From contig CP141141.1 in assembly GCA_035235625.1 (NCBI GenBank), positions 6,252,968 to 6,316,967 on the forward strand: a DNA stretch of 64,000 bases, read 5' to 3'. Under the pieces are notes generated by a model. It did not search any database, was not told the origin of the DNA, and worked only from the letters and a program-made list of their open reading frames with translations. Each line of letters begins with the position of its first letter. The stretch's first letter is position 1. This DNA comes from Saururus chinensis. Lineage: Eukaryota > Streptophyta > Magnoliopsida > Piperales > Saururaceae. Shown here in pieces: positions 51,180-62,390 of the stretch. A program made the position numbers and the translations under genes.

Positions 51180-52990
51180 TCCCTTGAATTCTTATAGGCC
51201 ATCATCATTCTTGATATCTTGTAAAGCATCATATCAGAGACCCACATCTCTATCTGTCACTGCTACAAATGTGTCTCTATGGACACATCTACGTAGATAA
51301 GTATACAACAAATCATCATAAGCGGACCAAATGAAGAGATTTGGACGCAAGCATGAGCACTGATTCTTGGATTCTCCACTGCACTACATGAAATACAGCT
51401 GTACCCAATGATTACCATGAAGAATAACCAGTACAAAAAAAGGCAAGTAAGTCCTTGAATGCTCCCACCGTATCTCCGTGAGGATTTTATTTCTGGTTAT
51501 TATGATTTCTGTTTGCTTCTCCTAAGCACCATGTTGTAAAAGATCCATGGCCATCATCTCCCTCTTCCAGAATGAAGAGAGAGGCCCAGAAGATATGTAT
51601 TACAGTGACTACTTTTCCCATAATTCCATTCGTCAGCAGAAAAAAAAAAGAATGGTGATTCATGAAAGGTACTCACCTGGATGCTTGTTCAGAACCATTT
51701 TAAGGTTCCTGAAAGGTGTAAGCATGAAACACAGTTGGAATGAAAACTATTTCATATGACCCTGGAGTAGATGAGGACACAAAATGTAAACCAATAAAAT
51801 GGTGTAAAACATACCTAACAAAAAAAAAATGATGGATGTAAAAGATAATAATATATACAGGAGATCAACAAGAGCAATAAGAATGGTTAAATAACACAAA
51901 TCTGGAGTTTTTTTTTTTCTGCTGACACAGAACAGGAGAATGCTATAAGAGAAAGCATAAAAATCTATAGGTCAACAGTAAGAGTGGCAAGATAATATTA
52001 CAAGAAATAAGGAAAAACATAGACCATAGATGAGAACAACAGAAAAAATAGAGGGCAAAAAAATTTCAAAAGGAAAACCAATTAAGGAAGTAAATAATAC
52101 AAAAAAGTAGAAATACAAAGGAAACACAAAAAGGCAATGAGAATAGTAGAATGCAATCAGAGATTATAGTTGAAGTATTTTTTTACCTTAGAGATCAAGC
52201 CTCCTGGTAAAAAGGCAGTGGATGGATTATCACATGGGTTTTACAAAGAGAAGCCAACAGAAATCAGTTGGCAGGATGCCCACCTCCATTTCTGAATTCA
52301 AAACCAGACGAGCTGCATCCGGAGGTGGACAGAATGCCAATAATATCTGTAAGGAACCCTTTGATAAACACACATGAAACATCAAAAAATCAAGTGAAAT
52401 ACTAACTCCTCCCACTCTCCATGCCGAAAACCACATGTTGCAAGCAGAAGCCAAAGAGATGTTTTATAGAAGAAGGCCAACACCAACAGATAGGGATTAG
52501 GGAATAACAAAGGGAAGAGATTAACGAGGGAGCGGGTGTGCTTTCTCTCCTGCATTAAATTACGGTAGGAATCATGATAACCTAGTTAATGATGCAGACC
52601 ATTAATCTTCCTTGACTTCCTCTCCTTCGCACAACCCCCCTCGTTTCTGACGCAGACATCCTTTCTCTCACCACTGCCGTCTCTTCTCCATGGAGGAAAA
52701 GGCACAAAAAAGGGCAGATCAGATTCAAGGAAGCTTCACCCACCTTTCCCAATCGGAAACCCAGACGAAAACTCAATTTTGTTGCCGAAAACGAGAGAGA
52801 GAGAGAGACTGGGACTGGGACTGGGACTGGGAGTGGGAGAGCTCGATTATTTCCTTAGCAAAAGTTAATGGAGAATACACCCAAGGTGTAGAAAAGCTGA
52901 AGCAAAACTGTAACGGGGAAAAGGATTGGGAGAAAGTGAGGTGGAGAGGCACGAACATAATTCCTTCGGTTTGTCGCCTGAGTTGTCAAT
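51180..52990 (-). ncRNA. Candidate spliced minus-strand transcription unit, non-coding or decayed gene
   Basis: Read on the minus strand, the region begins with a CT-rich leader (52810-52780) of the kind seen in plant 5' untranslated regions. It also contains a small exon-like block 51677-51708 with a strong acceptor (TTTCAG) and donor (GTGAGT), and a block ending CTCTAAG before GTAAAA near 52191. The right-hand part (51180-51450) has no open frame, as in a 3' untranslated region. Frames are short: 52230-52454 encodes 74 residues (FCPPPDAARLVLNSEMEVG) that I do not recognise. It could be a lncRNA, a decayed host gene or chance. Support is weak. Confidence 0.25.
52799..52837 (+). repeat. Simple repeats (GA)n and (GGGACT)n
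   Basis: A GAGAGAGA tract is followed by four near copies of GGGACT. They generate the DWDWDWEWE string in the plus-strand frame there, which is not credible as a protein. Confidence 0.7.
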
Positions 52991-53389
52991 AACGACGGCT
53001 TTCACAACAGAGTCTTAAAGTCTAAGTAAATTCCCACCAATTTCCACCTGGCTGTGCTTTGCGGCATTTAGAGTTTGCAAGCTGGCAGCTCAAGTAAATC
53101 CATGTCTCCTTACAAAGGCGTTGGAAAACCGCGCCATTTATGTGAGGAAAAGAGTCATAAAACCACGTTCTCACTGACCTACCTGGGCACTGGAGCTACT
53201 AAATGGTCACTTCTTGGTTCCCCCAGAATCCACAGTGACCTGTCAACCTTCCTTAATTCACAGGCTACAACTTATCCTTCAAAAGAGAACCTACCACCAA
53301 TAAACTCGGTAGAAGACAAAAGGGTTAGCACAATAAATAAAAATAATATTTTTTTTAGTTTTATATTAATAATAATATTTTTAAAATAG

Positions 53390-53928
53390 TAAAACTTAAT
53401 TAAATAAAAAAATACTTATAATACGTTATTTTTAGTACTTAATTATTTAAGTTTAAAAAAATAAAACTATTAATATGAAATAAGTTTTTTTTTAAAATAT
53501 AATTATTAATGTAAAACTAAAGAAGTATTGAATTAATTTACTCAATTAAATTTTGGTTGGATATTACATGTGGTCTTAAATTGAACTTTATGGAAAATTT
53601 ACATATTTGATCTAACTAAAACTCATTTGAAAATTTTTATTGAGTAAATTTATTAGATATATATTACTATCTTTACAAAAAAAAAATTACAAAATTAAAA
53701 ATTTTAAAATTTATTTCTTCTGATATCTTCCTATTTGTTTCTCTTCCTCAAACACAACTTAGATGCTTGTTTCATAAATCTACAAAGAGGAGTATTAATC
53801 CATCATCTTTGTCTAGGTATAGATCCATGTTAAGGAATATTTTTAAATTGATTGTGGCACTCTCGTCGCCCATATATGCCTTGTGCGAGGGGCGGCCCAA
53901 GTCGGTGCATCAAACTTTTAATGTCAGT
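53390..53928. other. AT-rich stretch; right part may be decayed ITS1
   Basis: From 53390 to 53760 the sequence is very AT-rich without features. From about 53767 to 53928 it lies directly upstream of the 5.8S match and so should be ITS1 by position. I could not confirm this, because ITS1 is variable and no 18S 3' end (GGTGAACCTGCGGAAGGATC) is visible upstream. Confidence 0.35.
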
Positions 53929-54070
53929 ATGATTTTTGTTAACAAATATCTAGGCTCTTGCATCGATAAAGGACATAATGAAATGTGATATTTTGTGTGA
54001 ATTGAATAATCTCACAAATCTTTGAGTCTTTAAACACAAGTTATGCTCAACATCTGCTTGGGGGTCAAAC
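53929..54070 (+). pseudogene. Decayed 5.8S rRNA gene copy
   Basis: The segment is colinear with plant 5.8S rRNA: TATCTAGGCTCTTGCATCGA stands for TATCTCGGCTCTCGCATCGA, followed by AAATGTGATA, GTGTGAATTG, GAGTCTTTAAACACAAGTTA and CATCTGCTTGGG. Most differences are C-to-T or G-to-A, as in methylated sequence decaying by deamination. About 20 nucleotides corresponding to GAAGCCATTAGGC and neighbours are missing between TTATGCTC and AACATCTG. It cannot give a functional 5.8S rRNA. It is followed without a break by ITS2 and 25S relics, so a unit of nuclear rDNA was dispersed here. Confidence 0.88.
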
Positions 54071-54322
54071 ATCACATTGCTCCCCCTCCCCAACCCAAAC
54101 AAGAGAAATTGGACTCGCAAACAAATATTGGTCGTCCATAGACCTTAAGCTTGCAATTGGTTGAAAGCTTTGACCCTAATTGGTTGCATGCTGCTCAACA
54201 AAAGGTAGTTGTCAATCCCACTTTTGAGGCCACAATTGTTAGGATGTTGTGTTGTTTATTGCCCACATCAATTGGTGAGGACCCAAATCAATTGACCTTC
54301 CACGATGGAGGCAGGGATCATT
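54071..54322 (+). pseudogene. Decayed ITS2 of a dispersed rDNA unit
   Basis: About 250 bp, the length of a plant ITS2, lies between the 5.8S and 25S relics. It starts with CACATTGCTCCCCCTCCCC, corresponding to the usual CGCATCGTTGCCCCCCC opening, and ends just before CCAACCCCAAGTT. The middle is not conserved enough in plants to identify independently, so the call depends on position. Confidence 0.75.
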
Positions 54323-54537
54323 CCAACCCCAAGTTAAGTGGGATCACCTATTGAGTTTAAGCATATAATTAAGCAGAAAAGAAACTTAGAAGGATTCTCC
54401 TAATAAATGTGTGTAAATCGGGAACAACTCAGCTTGAAAATCGTGCAACTTTGTTGTTTGAATTGTAGTATGTAGAAGCGTCCTTAAAGACGAACCGGGC
54501 CCAAGTCACATAGAACAGGGCACCAGAGAGGGTGTTA
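54323..54537 (+). pseudogene. Decayed 25S rRNA gene, 5' end (first part)
   Basis: The first ~215 nucleotides of plant 25S rRNA are recognisable: TGAGTTTAAGCATAT, then AAGAAACTTAGAAGGATTC, CAGCTTGAAAATCG, GAATTGTAGTATG, AGAAGCGTCCTTA, ACCGGGCCCAAGTC and CCAGAGAGGGTG. Changes are mainly C-to-T and G-to-A. The match stops near 54535, where an AT-rich repeat begins, and resumes at about 59669. Confidence 0.88.
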
Positions 54538-54567
54538 TGGATGACAATATTGATTACTATGGATACG

Positions 54568-57500
54568 CAGTGGCGGATCCAGGATTTTTAATCATGGTGG
54601 TCAAAAGCTAATTAAAATTTAATTTTTTTTTACAGCAACTATACATAGTTTACCCTTTGATGAAAGATGTATTTAAGAATTAATACCACATTTTCCTTAA
54701 AAAAACTGGTCAACACAAAATATATCAAAATATCATTCACTTAGTGTTCTTTAATTTATGATTTAAATAAAATCTAAAAATAAATTCAAGGAGTGGAACC
54801 AAATTAAATATAGATAATAAATTCATAAATAAAAACAAACACAAGATGAACCTGTAGGTGTTCTATGACAAGAAGATGAAGCTCTTTACTAGCATTAAGT
54901 TCTCTCCTTCCTGTATAAATTAATAAATATAAATTATACCAACTAATAGAAGACACAATAAAATAAAATATAAATAATAAATAAACAACTTGAAAATATA
55001 GTATACCTTTGGAATGACAATTTCCCTCGACGAGTCCTCATATTTTGGAAGTGTTTGATGATCTTTTCATTATCGATTTGGTTGAAAACATCATTCTCAA
55101 TGTATGTTATCAAACAATCATTCATCCACTCATCTCCCATCCGGTTGCGAAGTTTATTTTTCACAATATTCATCATAGAAAAAGCTCTCTCAACAGTAGC
55201 AGTGGCAACTGGAAGGGTTAATGCTAACTTTATGAGCAAATAAACCAAAGGAAATGATAAGTTCTTTCTCTTCTCCACCATTTTCTTAGCTAGATCAGTA
55301 ATCCCATTTAAATTTGAGAACTCATTGTTGTTCCGCATGTGCATAATATAAACATCAAGTTGATCCTCAAGGGTTAAAATATCAATTGGAGAGAATTCAT
55401 GGGGATAAAATTTAGCAAGACAAAGTAATTTCTCCTTATCATAGGCTGAGAAAGAATCCTTTGGATCTAGACATGCCATACAAAGAAGCAACTCAGTATT
55501 TTTTTCAGTGAAATGAGTGTTAAGCTCTTGTAATTGCATATCAATGATAGTATAGAATAAACCAACACGATAGTGATGTAGATTTGTAATTTACTCTCCA
55601 CGTCGTGACCGTCCAAGTGCTATATAGTTATCATCCATGCAAGGAACATCAATATCATGCTTATTACAAAATACAGAAACTTCAGTCATGATAGAATCTC
55701 ATCCATAATCTCTTAGCTCCTGTAAAGATATCTTAGATGTTTCAACCAAATCCATTGCATTCACAATATCTTGTTCTTTTCGTTGTAATGATTTTGATAG
55801 ATCATTTGTGAAGCCCAAAATCTTTTTCATCACATGTAAATTAAAAACAAATTCAAAAGATTGCATGAAACCTAGTAGAGAATTTGCTTTGGCTCTTTGT
55901 TCCCTGTCTATGCTATCTTTCTTAACAATCTCAAGAACTCGAATAATAGCTGAAAACATGAGAATGAAGCTACATAATGTACCATAATGTGAACCCCAAC
56001 GAGTATCACATGACCTCTTCAAACTAGTTTCTTGATTAAGGCCTTGCCCAGTTGATAATTCACCCCTCTCAATTGCTTCAAAAACATCATTAACTTGTTC
56101 ATCTCGAAGCATATCTTTGCGCTTACATGATGCTCCAACTATATTCATTATAGCAGAGAGCAAATCAAAGAAATCACTTATGGGCATAAGATTTTTTGAA
56201 ATAGCAACAAGTGTTAATTGGAGACGATGAGCAAAACAATGAATATAATATGCACACTCATTTTCAATCAAAATAAGTGCTTTCAACCCATTAAATTGAC
56301 CTTGCATATTACTAGCACCATCATAACCTTGTCCACGTAATCTTGTTATACTTAATCCATATTTGGAAAGTAATTCTTCAACCCCCTTTTTAAGAGCCAA
56401 GGCTGTAGTTTCTTTAACATGTACAAAACCTATAATTCGCTCAATCACACAGCCTCTCCTATCCACATAATGTATAACAACAACCATTTGCTCTTTAATA
56501 GATATATCACGAGCTTCATCAACTAAAATAAAAAAAAACATCCCCAAGATCTTTGATGATAGCTAATATAGTCTCCATTGCACATGAGTGTACAATATCC
56601 TTTTGGATACTTGGTGCTGTCAACTTGTCATTTTGAGGGGCATTTTTTAAGATAACATGACCAAAATCTTCATTGTTCTCACCAAGAAATTTTAAAAGTT
56701 CAAGGAAATTCCCTTGATTAGAAGAATCTTCTGATTCATCATGACCACGGAAAGCTAATCCTTGATTTAAAAGAAATCGGGTACACTTAACTGATGCCTC
56801 CAAACGAGCTTTATATTCAATGTCTCGTTGTTCTTCATGCCTATAAAAAGCTGTTTGAATGTGTTGCTCTTGATTTAATAAATTACAAGCCATCTTATAA
56901 GCTTTATTGTGTGAGCTGTCCACTCCTCCTACATAAGCACCGATTTTTTCATACCTCTTCCAATTTCTAAATCCCTTTACTACAAAAGCATCATTACCCC
57001 CCCATTGTTCTCCAAAAAGATAACAATATAAACAAAATATTGCATCTTTATGTATACTATATTCTAACCAACTGGGATATTTATCAAACCATTGAGGAAG
57101 AAATCGTCGTAGCACACCTAAAAAATTAGTTTTGGGGAAAGTGTGACTACGAGGTTGGCAAGGACCCTTTTGCAAATAATACCTTCTTTCCATGTCTTGG
57201 TCATTGGGATGAAATTTTGAAATTGGTGTGTGTAACCCTGGATCTGCTTTGAGTTCATCCAAATTGACCCTTACCGCTTGGCTTTGGCTCTTCGTAAGTT
57301 GAACTTTATCACCAGTAGAGGTTGATGGAGTAGAATCAAATAACTCAGATTTTCTTTTAAGATATTTGTCCATCGCTATCAAAACAAAATAACAAAGGTC
57401 AATTAATTATTTAAGGCATATATATATATAATATATCAAACACTATATAACTATATAGGTGGGGTTCATCATATGTCAAAGAGTGATTAATTATTGTTAT

Positions 57501-58433
57501 TTAATATTAGAAAAGTTTCTCCAAACACATCATACTAAGAAATGTCAAAGTACATAACACCATTGACCTAATTTTCTTAACCCATGTGAAACGTTTTTTA
57601 ATATTTTAATTATGTAAGAACTACCCCACATTCCAAATCAATATAAACAATGATATACTATGAGTCTATGAGGTTGGTCTTCAAATCAATATATACAATG
57701 AGTCAATAACATACTATGAGGTTGGTCATTGGGTATGAAATTCTTAAATTTCAAAACACCTAAAGAGATTTTAGCATGTAAATATAAATAAAAAATAAAC
57801 TTCTTATGGGTTTTAAGAGATAAAAAATAGAAAAAAATACCTTAATAAAGCATGAAATGGAAGATGATGAACTGAATTGCTTGGGGGCTTTATTGCTTAA
57901 GAAGAGAGATTTGTTTATGGGCTTGGCTAGTAGGAAGGCTAAAGAAGAGAGTAAAAGAATATTTTCAGATGTCCGCCATTGTTGATTGTTTCATACTGGT
58001 GGCTTTGATTTGTTTAATTTTTTAGGTTGTTCGCTGGTTATTTTTTTAGGCGGAAAAGATGAGGCTTTTTATGGAATTTTTTGTTCACCGGCTTTAGTTA
58101 TAGATCCCGGATTTGATTTTACCACCTTTCCCTTATTTGACTTTTCTGCTGCCCTTTACACAATTCGGGATTGGGGTAATTTATTCTGCTACTTTTGGTA
58201 TGGAGTGTTTAGAGTGGGCCATAGTCATAAAGGTTTAGCATGGTGGTGCTAGTTTTTGGTATGGTCCGTACGGAGAGTTTAGATTGGGCCCATGGTCATA
58301 AAAATATAGCATAGTGGTCAATACTTGTAGCTGTGGGTCCATCCATTAAATAATCTATAGGGGTTTATAAAAAAAAATCCAAATTTTAGGGTGGTCAATT
58401 GACCACCTAGCTTTCAACGTGGATCCGCCACTG
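54568..58433 (-). mobile_element. hAT DNA transposon with intact ends and 8-bp target duplication
   Basis: The 3,866-bp element has perfect 13-bp terminal inverted repeats (CAGTGGCGGATCC at 54568-54580 and GGATCCGCCACTG at 58421-58433) and an exact 8-bp target duplication TGGATACG (54560-54567 and 58434-58441), the hAT hallmark. The sequence GGTGGTCAA just inside both ends extends the similarity. The homologous repeat at about 62335-62360 lacks the insertion and keeps one copy of the site. The transposase frame on the minus strand is interrupted only three times, so the insertion is young relative to the rDNA and LTR fossils around it. Confidence 0.93.
54943..57382 (-). pseudogene. hAT transposase (TTF-type zinc finger, DUF4371, hAT dimerisation), three lesions
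   Basis: Transposase of the enclosing hAT element, of the type annotated as zinc finger MYM-type protein 1-like. N-terminal part (57382-56519): MDKYLKRKSELF, then the TTF-type finger around PSWLEYSIHKDAIFCLYCYL. Middle (56547-55699): RNase H-like core with LVDEARDIS (first catalytic Asp), GYDGASNMQG (second Asp) and CFAHRLQL. C-terminal part (55539-54943): LPVATATVERAFSMMNIVKN, with the catalytic Glu in VERAFS and the hAT dimerisation domain. A frameshift lies in the A9 run at 56530-56538. A TGA at 55699-55701 stands where Trp is usual, and there is a TAA at 55591-55593. A donor at 55006 (CCAAAG/GTATAC) and an acceptor at 54911 suggest a short last exon; a 5' leader intron (57842 to about 57376) is also plausible. 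It cannot make full-length protein as read. Confidence 0.92.
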
Positions 58434-58920
58434 TGGATACGGGTATGCATCGATGATATGCTTGGTATGCACCGAAATGGTCGTAAACCTTTTGATACAC
58501 AAAAAAAATATATTATAAATAATAATATATTATTATAATACTTCTTTTAGAGCATTATAGAACCATTAAAGGTTATATCAATTGATACAAGTACTCTAAA
58601 ATTAGTTCATTTTATAACTATACACTATTACTCCATTCGTCCTGTACAAACTATTATTCCCTCTATTCCATATTAAGTGCTCTGAAATTAATTTATTTTG
58701 AAACCAAATAAGAAAGTTAATATGAGTCACATAAATATTATGGAGAAACTTATATGTTATATGTTTAAGTAAATGCATAATTTTATAGCATTATATTTAG
58801 AAAAATAATTATGTGAATTGTATAGACCCACCTGTATTGATCATATATAATTTTTTTAAAAATATTTTTAATATAATAAAAACATTATCATCTTTAAAAC
58901 TTCGAAGAGGTTGAGTTTGA

Positions 58921-59420
58921 CACTACAACAAAATGTAGTATTAGTTACGCATTTATTAGCGATGCTTTATTATAAGCGTTGCTGATAGTGCCTCTATTTG
59001 CAATGCTTTATACAATTGTCCCTAATAGTGCCCCTATTTGCGATGCTTTATACAACCGACGCTAATAGTGCCCCTATTTGCAACGCTTTATACAACCGAC
59101 ACTAATAGTGCCCCTATTTGCGACGTTTTATACAACCGTCACTAAAAGATATATATTTGAAATAAAAAAGAAAAAATATATGACTATTAGCGACGTTTTT
59201 TCTCAAGTGTCGCTAATAGCTTTCGTAATAGCGACGCTTATAGGAAAGCGTCGCTAATAATCTTTCTATTAGTGACGCTTACAAAAGCATCACTAATAGT
59301 TATGAATTTAAAATAATAAAAAATAAAAAATTTAAACTATTAACGACGCTTTTACATAAGTGTTGCAAATACCATTTCTAATAGTGTTGTTTGTTGACAT
59401 GCGTCGCTAATAACTTTATT
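58921..59420. mobile_element. CACTA transposon end inserted in the AT-rich repeat
   Basis: It starts CACTACAACAAAATGTAG at 58921 and carries many copies of TTAGCGACGCTT / AAGCGTCGCTAAT and TTTGCGATGCTTTATACAAC to about 59420. The following AT-rich tract (to about 59560) resembles the interior side of the CACTA end at 1-614. The matching far terminus was not seen. The inverted repeat copy near 61660 (TTCAAACCCAACCTCTTC) shows the site without insertion. Confidence 0.65.
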
Positions 59421-59668
59421 AATTAAATTTATTTAAAAAATAAATATTAAAAAATTATAATAAACTTCCTAAATATAATATATTTATTTAATACTTATTA
59501 TTTATATATACAATAAATAAATATTATATTTTTAATAAAAAACTAGCATTAATAATAGTTTAAATAAAAAATATTGGAGTATTGATACATATAGGTTGTA
59601 TTAATATAATAGGGCTGATATGTATCCAAAATTTGTATGTGGGGCATACCACCCCCTATACCATATAG

Positions 59669-59775
59669 GTGTTGAAAGACTGATAGTGAACACGTACCGC
59701 AAGAGAAAGATGAAAAAAGACTTTAAAAAGAGTCCAAGAGTACTTGAACACATTGTGAGGGAAATTGAGGCTTGT
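59669..59775 (+). pseudogene. Decayed 25S rRNA gene, second part
   Basis: 25S sequence resumes here: AAAGACTGATAGTGAACACG stands for GAGACCGATAGCGAACAAG, followed by GTACCGCAAGAGAAAGATGA, GACTTTAAAAAGAG, AGAGTACTTGAA and GAGGGAAATTGAGG. It corresponds to roughly residues 320-420 of plant 25S. About 100 nucleotides between this and the first part (ending 54537) are absent, lost at or after the intervening insertion. The frame MYPKFVCGAYHP... that crosses it is an artefact. Confidence 0.85.
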
Positions 59776-61479
59776 TTAGTAGGTAATTTAGGGTTTATAG
59801 AAAGCATTTTCTCCTCAACTCTGCTTAGGAGGAGGGAGGAAGATAATCTTTCCCTGATGTAATATTTTATACTCAGGGAGAATCCCTTTCCCTTCTATGG
59901 TGTCTCCCAAATAAGCCTGACGTTGAAGCTAATGGAAGGTTAGGAACTGGTTGTACATGGTTTGAAGGAGGAGTTGTAATACCTTGTGTTACAAAAATCA
60001 TTAAGATGCGGATTTGTAGGAAGTGGTGTTGCATTTGATTGGCTTGACGCTTCTATGAGAGTTGGGCTTTGAGCAATGACTGATGTGGGAGCCAAATTTA
60101 TAGATTTGGCGAGATTAGAATATGATGATCATAATGAGGATTAAATTCATCGGGACCTGTCTTGCATTCCCAATTTGTAGGAGATAAATTTGTGTGAGGA
60201 AAATGTATCCTTGGCTATGTTCCACAACCAGGGTCGATGACCAGCAAGGTGTCAACTCATAACTAATGGCAAAATATTTGTTTACAGATATATAAATAAC
60301 TATGTTTAAAATATTAAGAAATATAATAATGTAATTTAGTTACCACTATCCAATAGTTTAAAATTTTATAATTTCTTTTCCTACTAGTTTGAAATCATAA
60401 CTAATTTTGTAAGATCCTCAGGCTAGCGTGGCTTCTCTTTTGAAATCTTGGTATAACTCCACTTGTCACACTTTATACAATGATATATCTTATAACTTAA
60501 AGGTTAGGGTGTTAAAGCAAGCTCGAAAATTCAATTCAACTCAACTCGTATTCGAGTTCAAACTCAAAGTTAGTCAAACGAAACACAAACATATATGTGC
60601 TCAGCTTGGTGCTTGAGAAAAGCTTTACTCATATTATGTATATTATTTTTTTAAATATATACATACATATATTACACACCATATATAGATTTCACGTCTC
60701 CCAAGTTTCAACTTCTTCCATCAAATATATCATTTTTACTTTTTTTTTATGTGCAACTACATCATGTTTCTTGTTAGAAAAAATAAATAATGTCTCATGA
60801 GAACTATAACTATTTTTATAAAACTTTGCTCCCTTTGTCTAGTATTTATAGCCTAAATTAAAAAATTAGAATCAACTAAAACTAATATATTTGGTTTTTT
60901 AACCTTAACACATTAGACCACTTTATATTTATGTTCGTATCAATAATTTTTCTCTAAATACCTCTAGGCTAAGGTAAAGCAACTTGACTTGACCTGAGTT
61001 GTAATCAAACTCAATTTGAGCTCAACTCGAACTCAAAATTAAAGTTTCAAGCTCAAGCTGACCTGAATAGTCTAAAAGCTCGATAGTACTCAACTCGTTA
61101 CACTCATACTTAAAAGTGATAATAAGAATTTGATAGAGAGATAAAAATAATATCCTCAGTAGTGGGAGTTTAATGTAATATTTTAAAATAAAAAATAGTA
61201 TAATAAAAGAATAAGAAGTAAAATGTTAATTAAAAAGACATAAGTTGAAGACATAAGGTATTAAGAACTTATTTACATATGTTAAGAAGCAATTAATAAG
61301 AAGAATTTTGCATAGCACATTTAGTGGAAACTTATTACCAAATGGACATTTCATGTTGGAACAAAAAATGCGAAAGGTAATTTTGGAATAAAGAAAAGTA
61401 GAAGGAAAATTGGTGCCTGAGAAAGTTCTAATCACATGAGTTGTGACCATGGAAAGTCATATCGACTGAGATCAATATG
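59776..61479. other. Anonymous stretch; contains a CTCGA-rich repeat
   Basis: From 59776 to 60300 the sequence is moderately GC-balanced without recognisable protein or rRNA identity. At about 60508-60570 and 60978-61110 phrases such as AACTCAACTCGTATTCGAG and GAGCTCAACTCGAACTC occur, a style common in small plant transposons, but borders were not found. No gene is recognised. Confidence 0.4.
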
Positions 61480-61697
61480 ATACAGGCGGTGGTACACCCC
61501 CTATAGGAAAAGTTGATACATATCAGCAATATTTTATAGATAAAACCAATACATATAGATACTAAATTAATTTATAATTTAATTTATTTTATAAAAAATA
61601 ATTTTTTACTAAATTTTTTTTTAAAATTTTTTCCCTAAAAATAAAAACATAATTCAAACCCAACCTCTTCAAAGGTTTAAAGCTGACAATATATTTG

Positions 61698-61792
<95 letters not shown>

Positions 61793-62390
61793 GAGAACAA
61801 TATAGGTGAGTCCATACAATTTACATATTTTTTAAGTCTACAATTACAAATTTACTTACACATTAGCTTAGGGGCTTCTTCATAATATTCTTGTGACTCA
61901 TATTAAGTATCTTATTTGGTTCTAGAATAAATTAATTTTAGAGCATTTAATATGGGGCAAAAGGAGTAATAGTTTGTATGGGTACTATGGTCTATGGATT
62001 CTACCTTTTGAGTATTGTAATGTTTGTAGTTGTTGCGTTGACATTATAATATTTTAAATTTATAAGACATTGATGATATAATATTTTATTATGTAATTAA
62101 TAACTATTTGTTACTTACAAATTAAGTTTTACTATTATACATATTGTGCTTTAAACTGATTTATATTTTTTATAGTGTTATGACTTATTGATTGTAGCTC
62201 TATATTCAATTATATCTTTTTATTTATTATTATACTCTAAAAGAAGTATTATAATGATATATTATTAGTTACAACTTTTGTTCATATGTATCAAAGGGTT
62301 TGCGCATATTTCAGCACGTACAAAATATATCATCGGTGCATACCCATATCTATGGCCATTGATAGTGTTATCCGTATTGATACGACCTTT
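61480..62390. mobile_element. Second copy of the AT-rich inverted-repeat element, opposite orientation
   Basis: Its reverse complement matches the element at 54536-59668 block by block across about 0.8 kb, without the hAT or CACTA insertions. It includes CGGTGCATACCCATATCTAT (empty hAT site, about 62335) and TTCAAACCCAACCTCTTC (empty CACTA site, about 61656). It carries an expanded TA tract at 61699-61788 not seen in the partner. No coding region. With its partner it makes an inverted pair about 7.8 kb across. Confidence 0.7.
61699..61788. repeat. (TA)n microsatellite, about 45 units
   Basis: An uninterrupted run of TA dinucleotides lies inside the AT-rich repeat copy. The homologous place in the other copy (about 58840-58880) is AT-rich but not a pure TA run. 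Confidence 0.95.

Larger units (their letters stand above)
54536..59668. mobile_element. AT-rich inverted-repeat element inserted in the 25S relic; itself split by hAT and CACTA insertions
   Basis: After removal of the hAT (54568-58433) and the CACTA material (58921 to about 59420 or further), about 0.7 kb remains. It matches, in inverted orientation, the block at about 61480-62390: TAAAAGAAGTATTATAAT, then TTAATATGAGTCACA, GAAGAGGTTGRGTTTGA and CTGATATGTATC. Ends of the other copy show a loose inverted pair of GTATCAATACGGATAACACT type, suggesting a non-autonomous DNA transposon; the motif style recalls Mutator-like elements. GGTGTT flanks both borders (54531 and 59667) as a possible decayed target duplication. 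No coding region. Family unproven. Confidence 0.6.

Noticed and set aside
52690-52992. Plus-strand frame of 100 residues with DWDWDWEWE
   Set aside because: Created by GA and GGGACT simple repeats; no domain.
54943-57382. hAT transposase-like sequence as a domesticated host gene
   Set aside because: It sits inside an element with intact terminal inverted repeats and target duplication and has stops and a frameshift.
57986-58252. Plus-strand frame of 88 residues
   Set aside because: Antisense to the leader of the hAT element near its end; no domain.
59620-59862. 80-residue basic frame MYPKFVCGAYHP...
   Set aside because: It crosses the junction of the AT-rich repeat and the 25S rRNA relic; the basic stretch is translated rRNA sequence.
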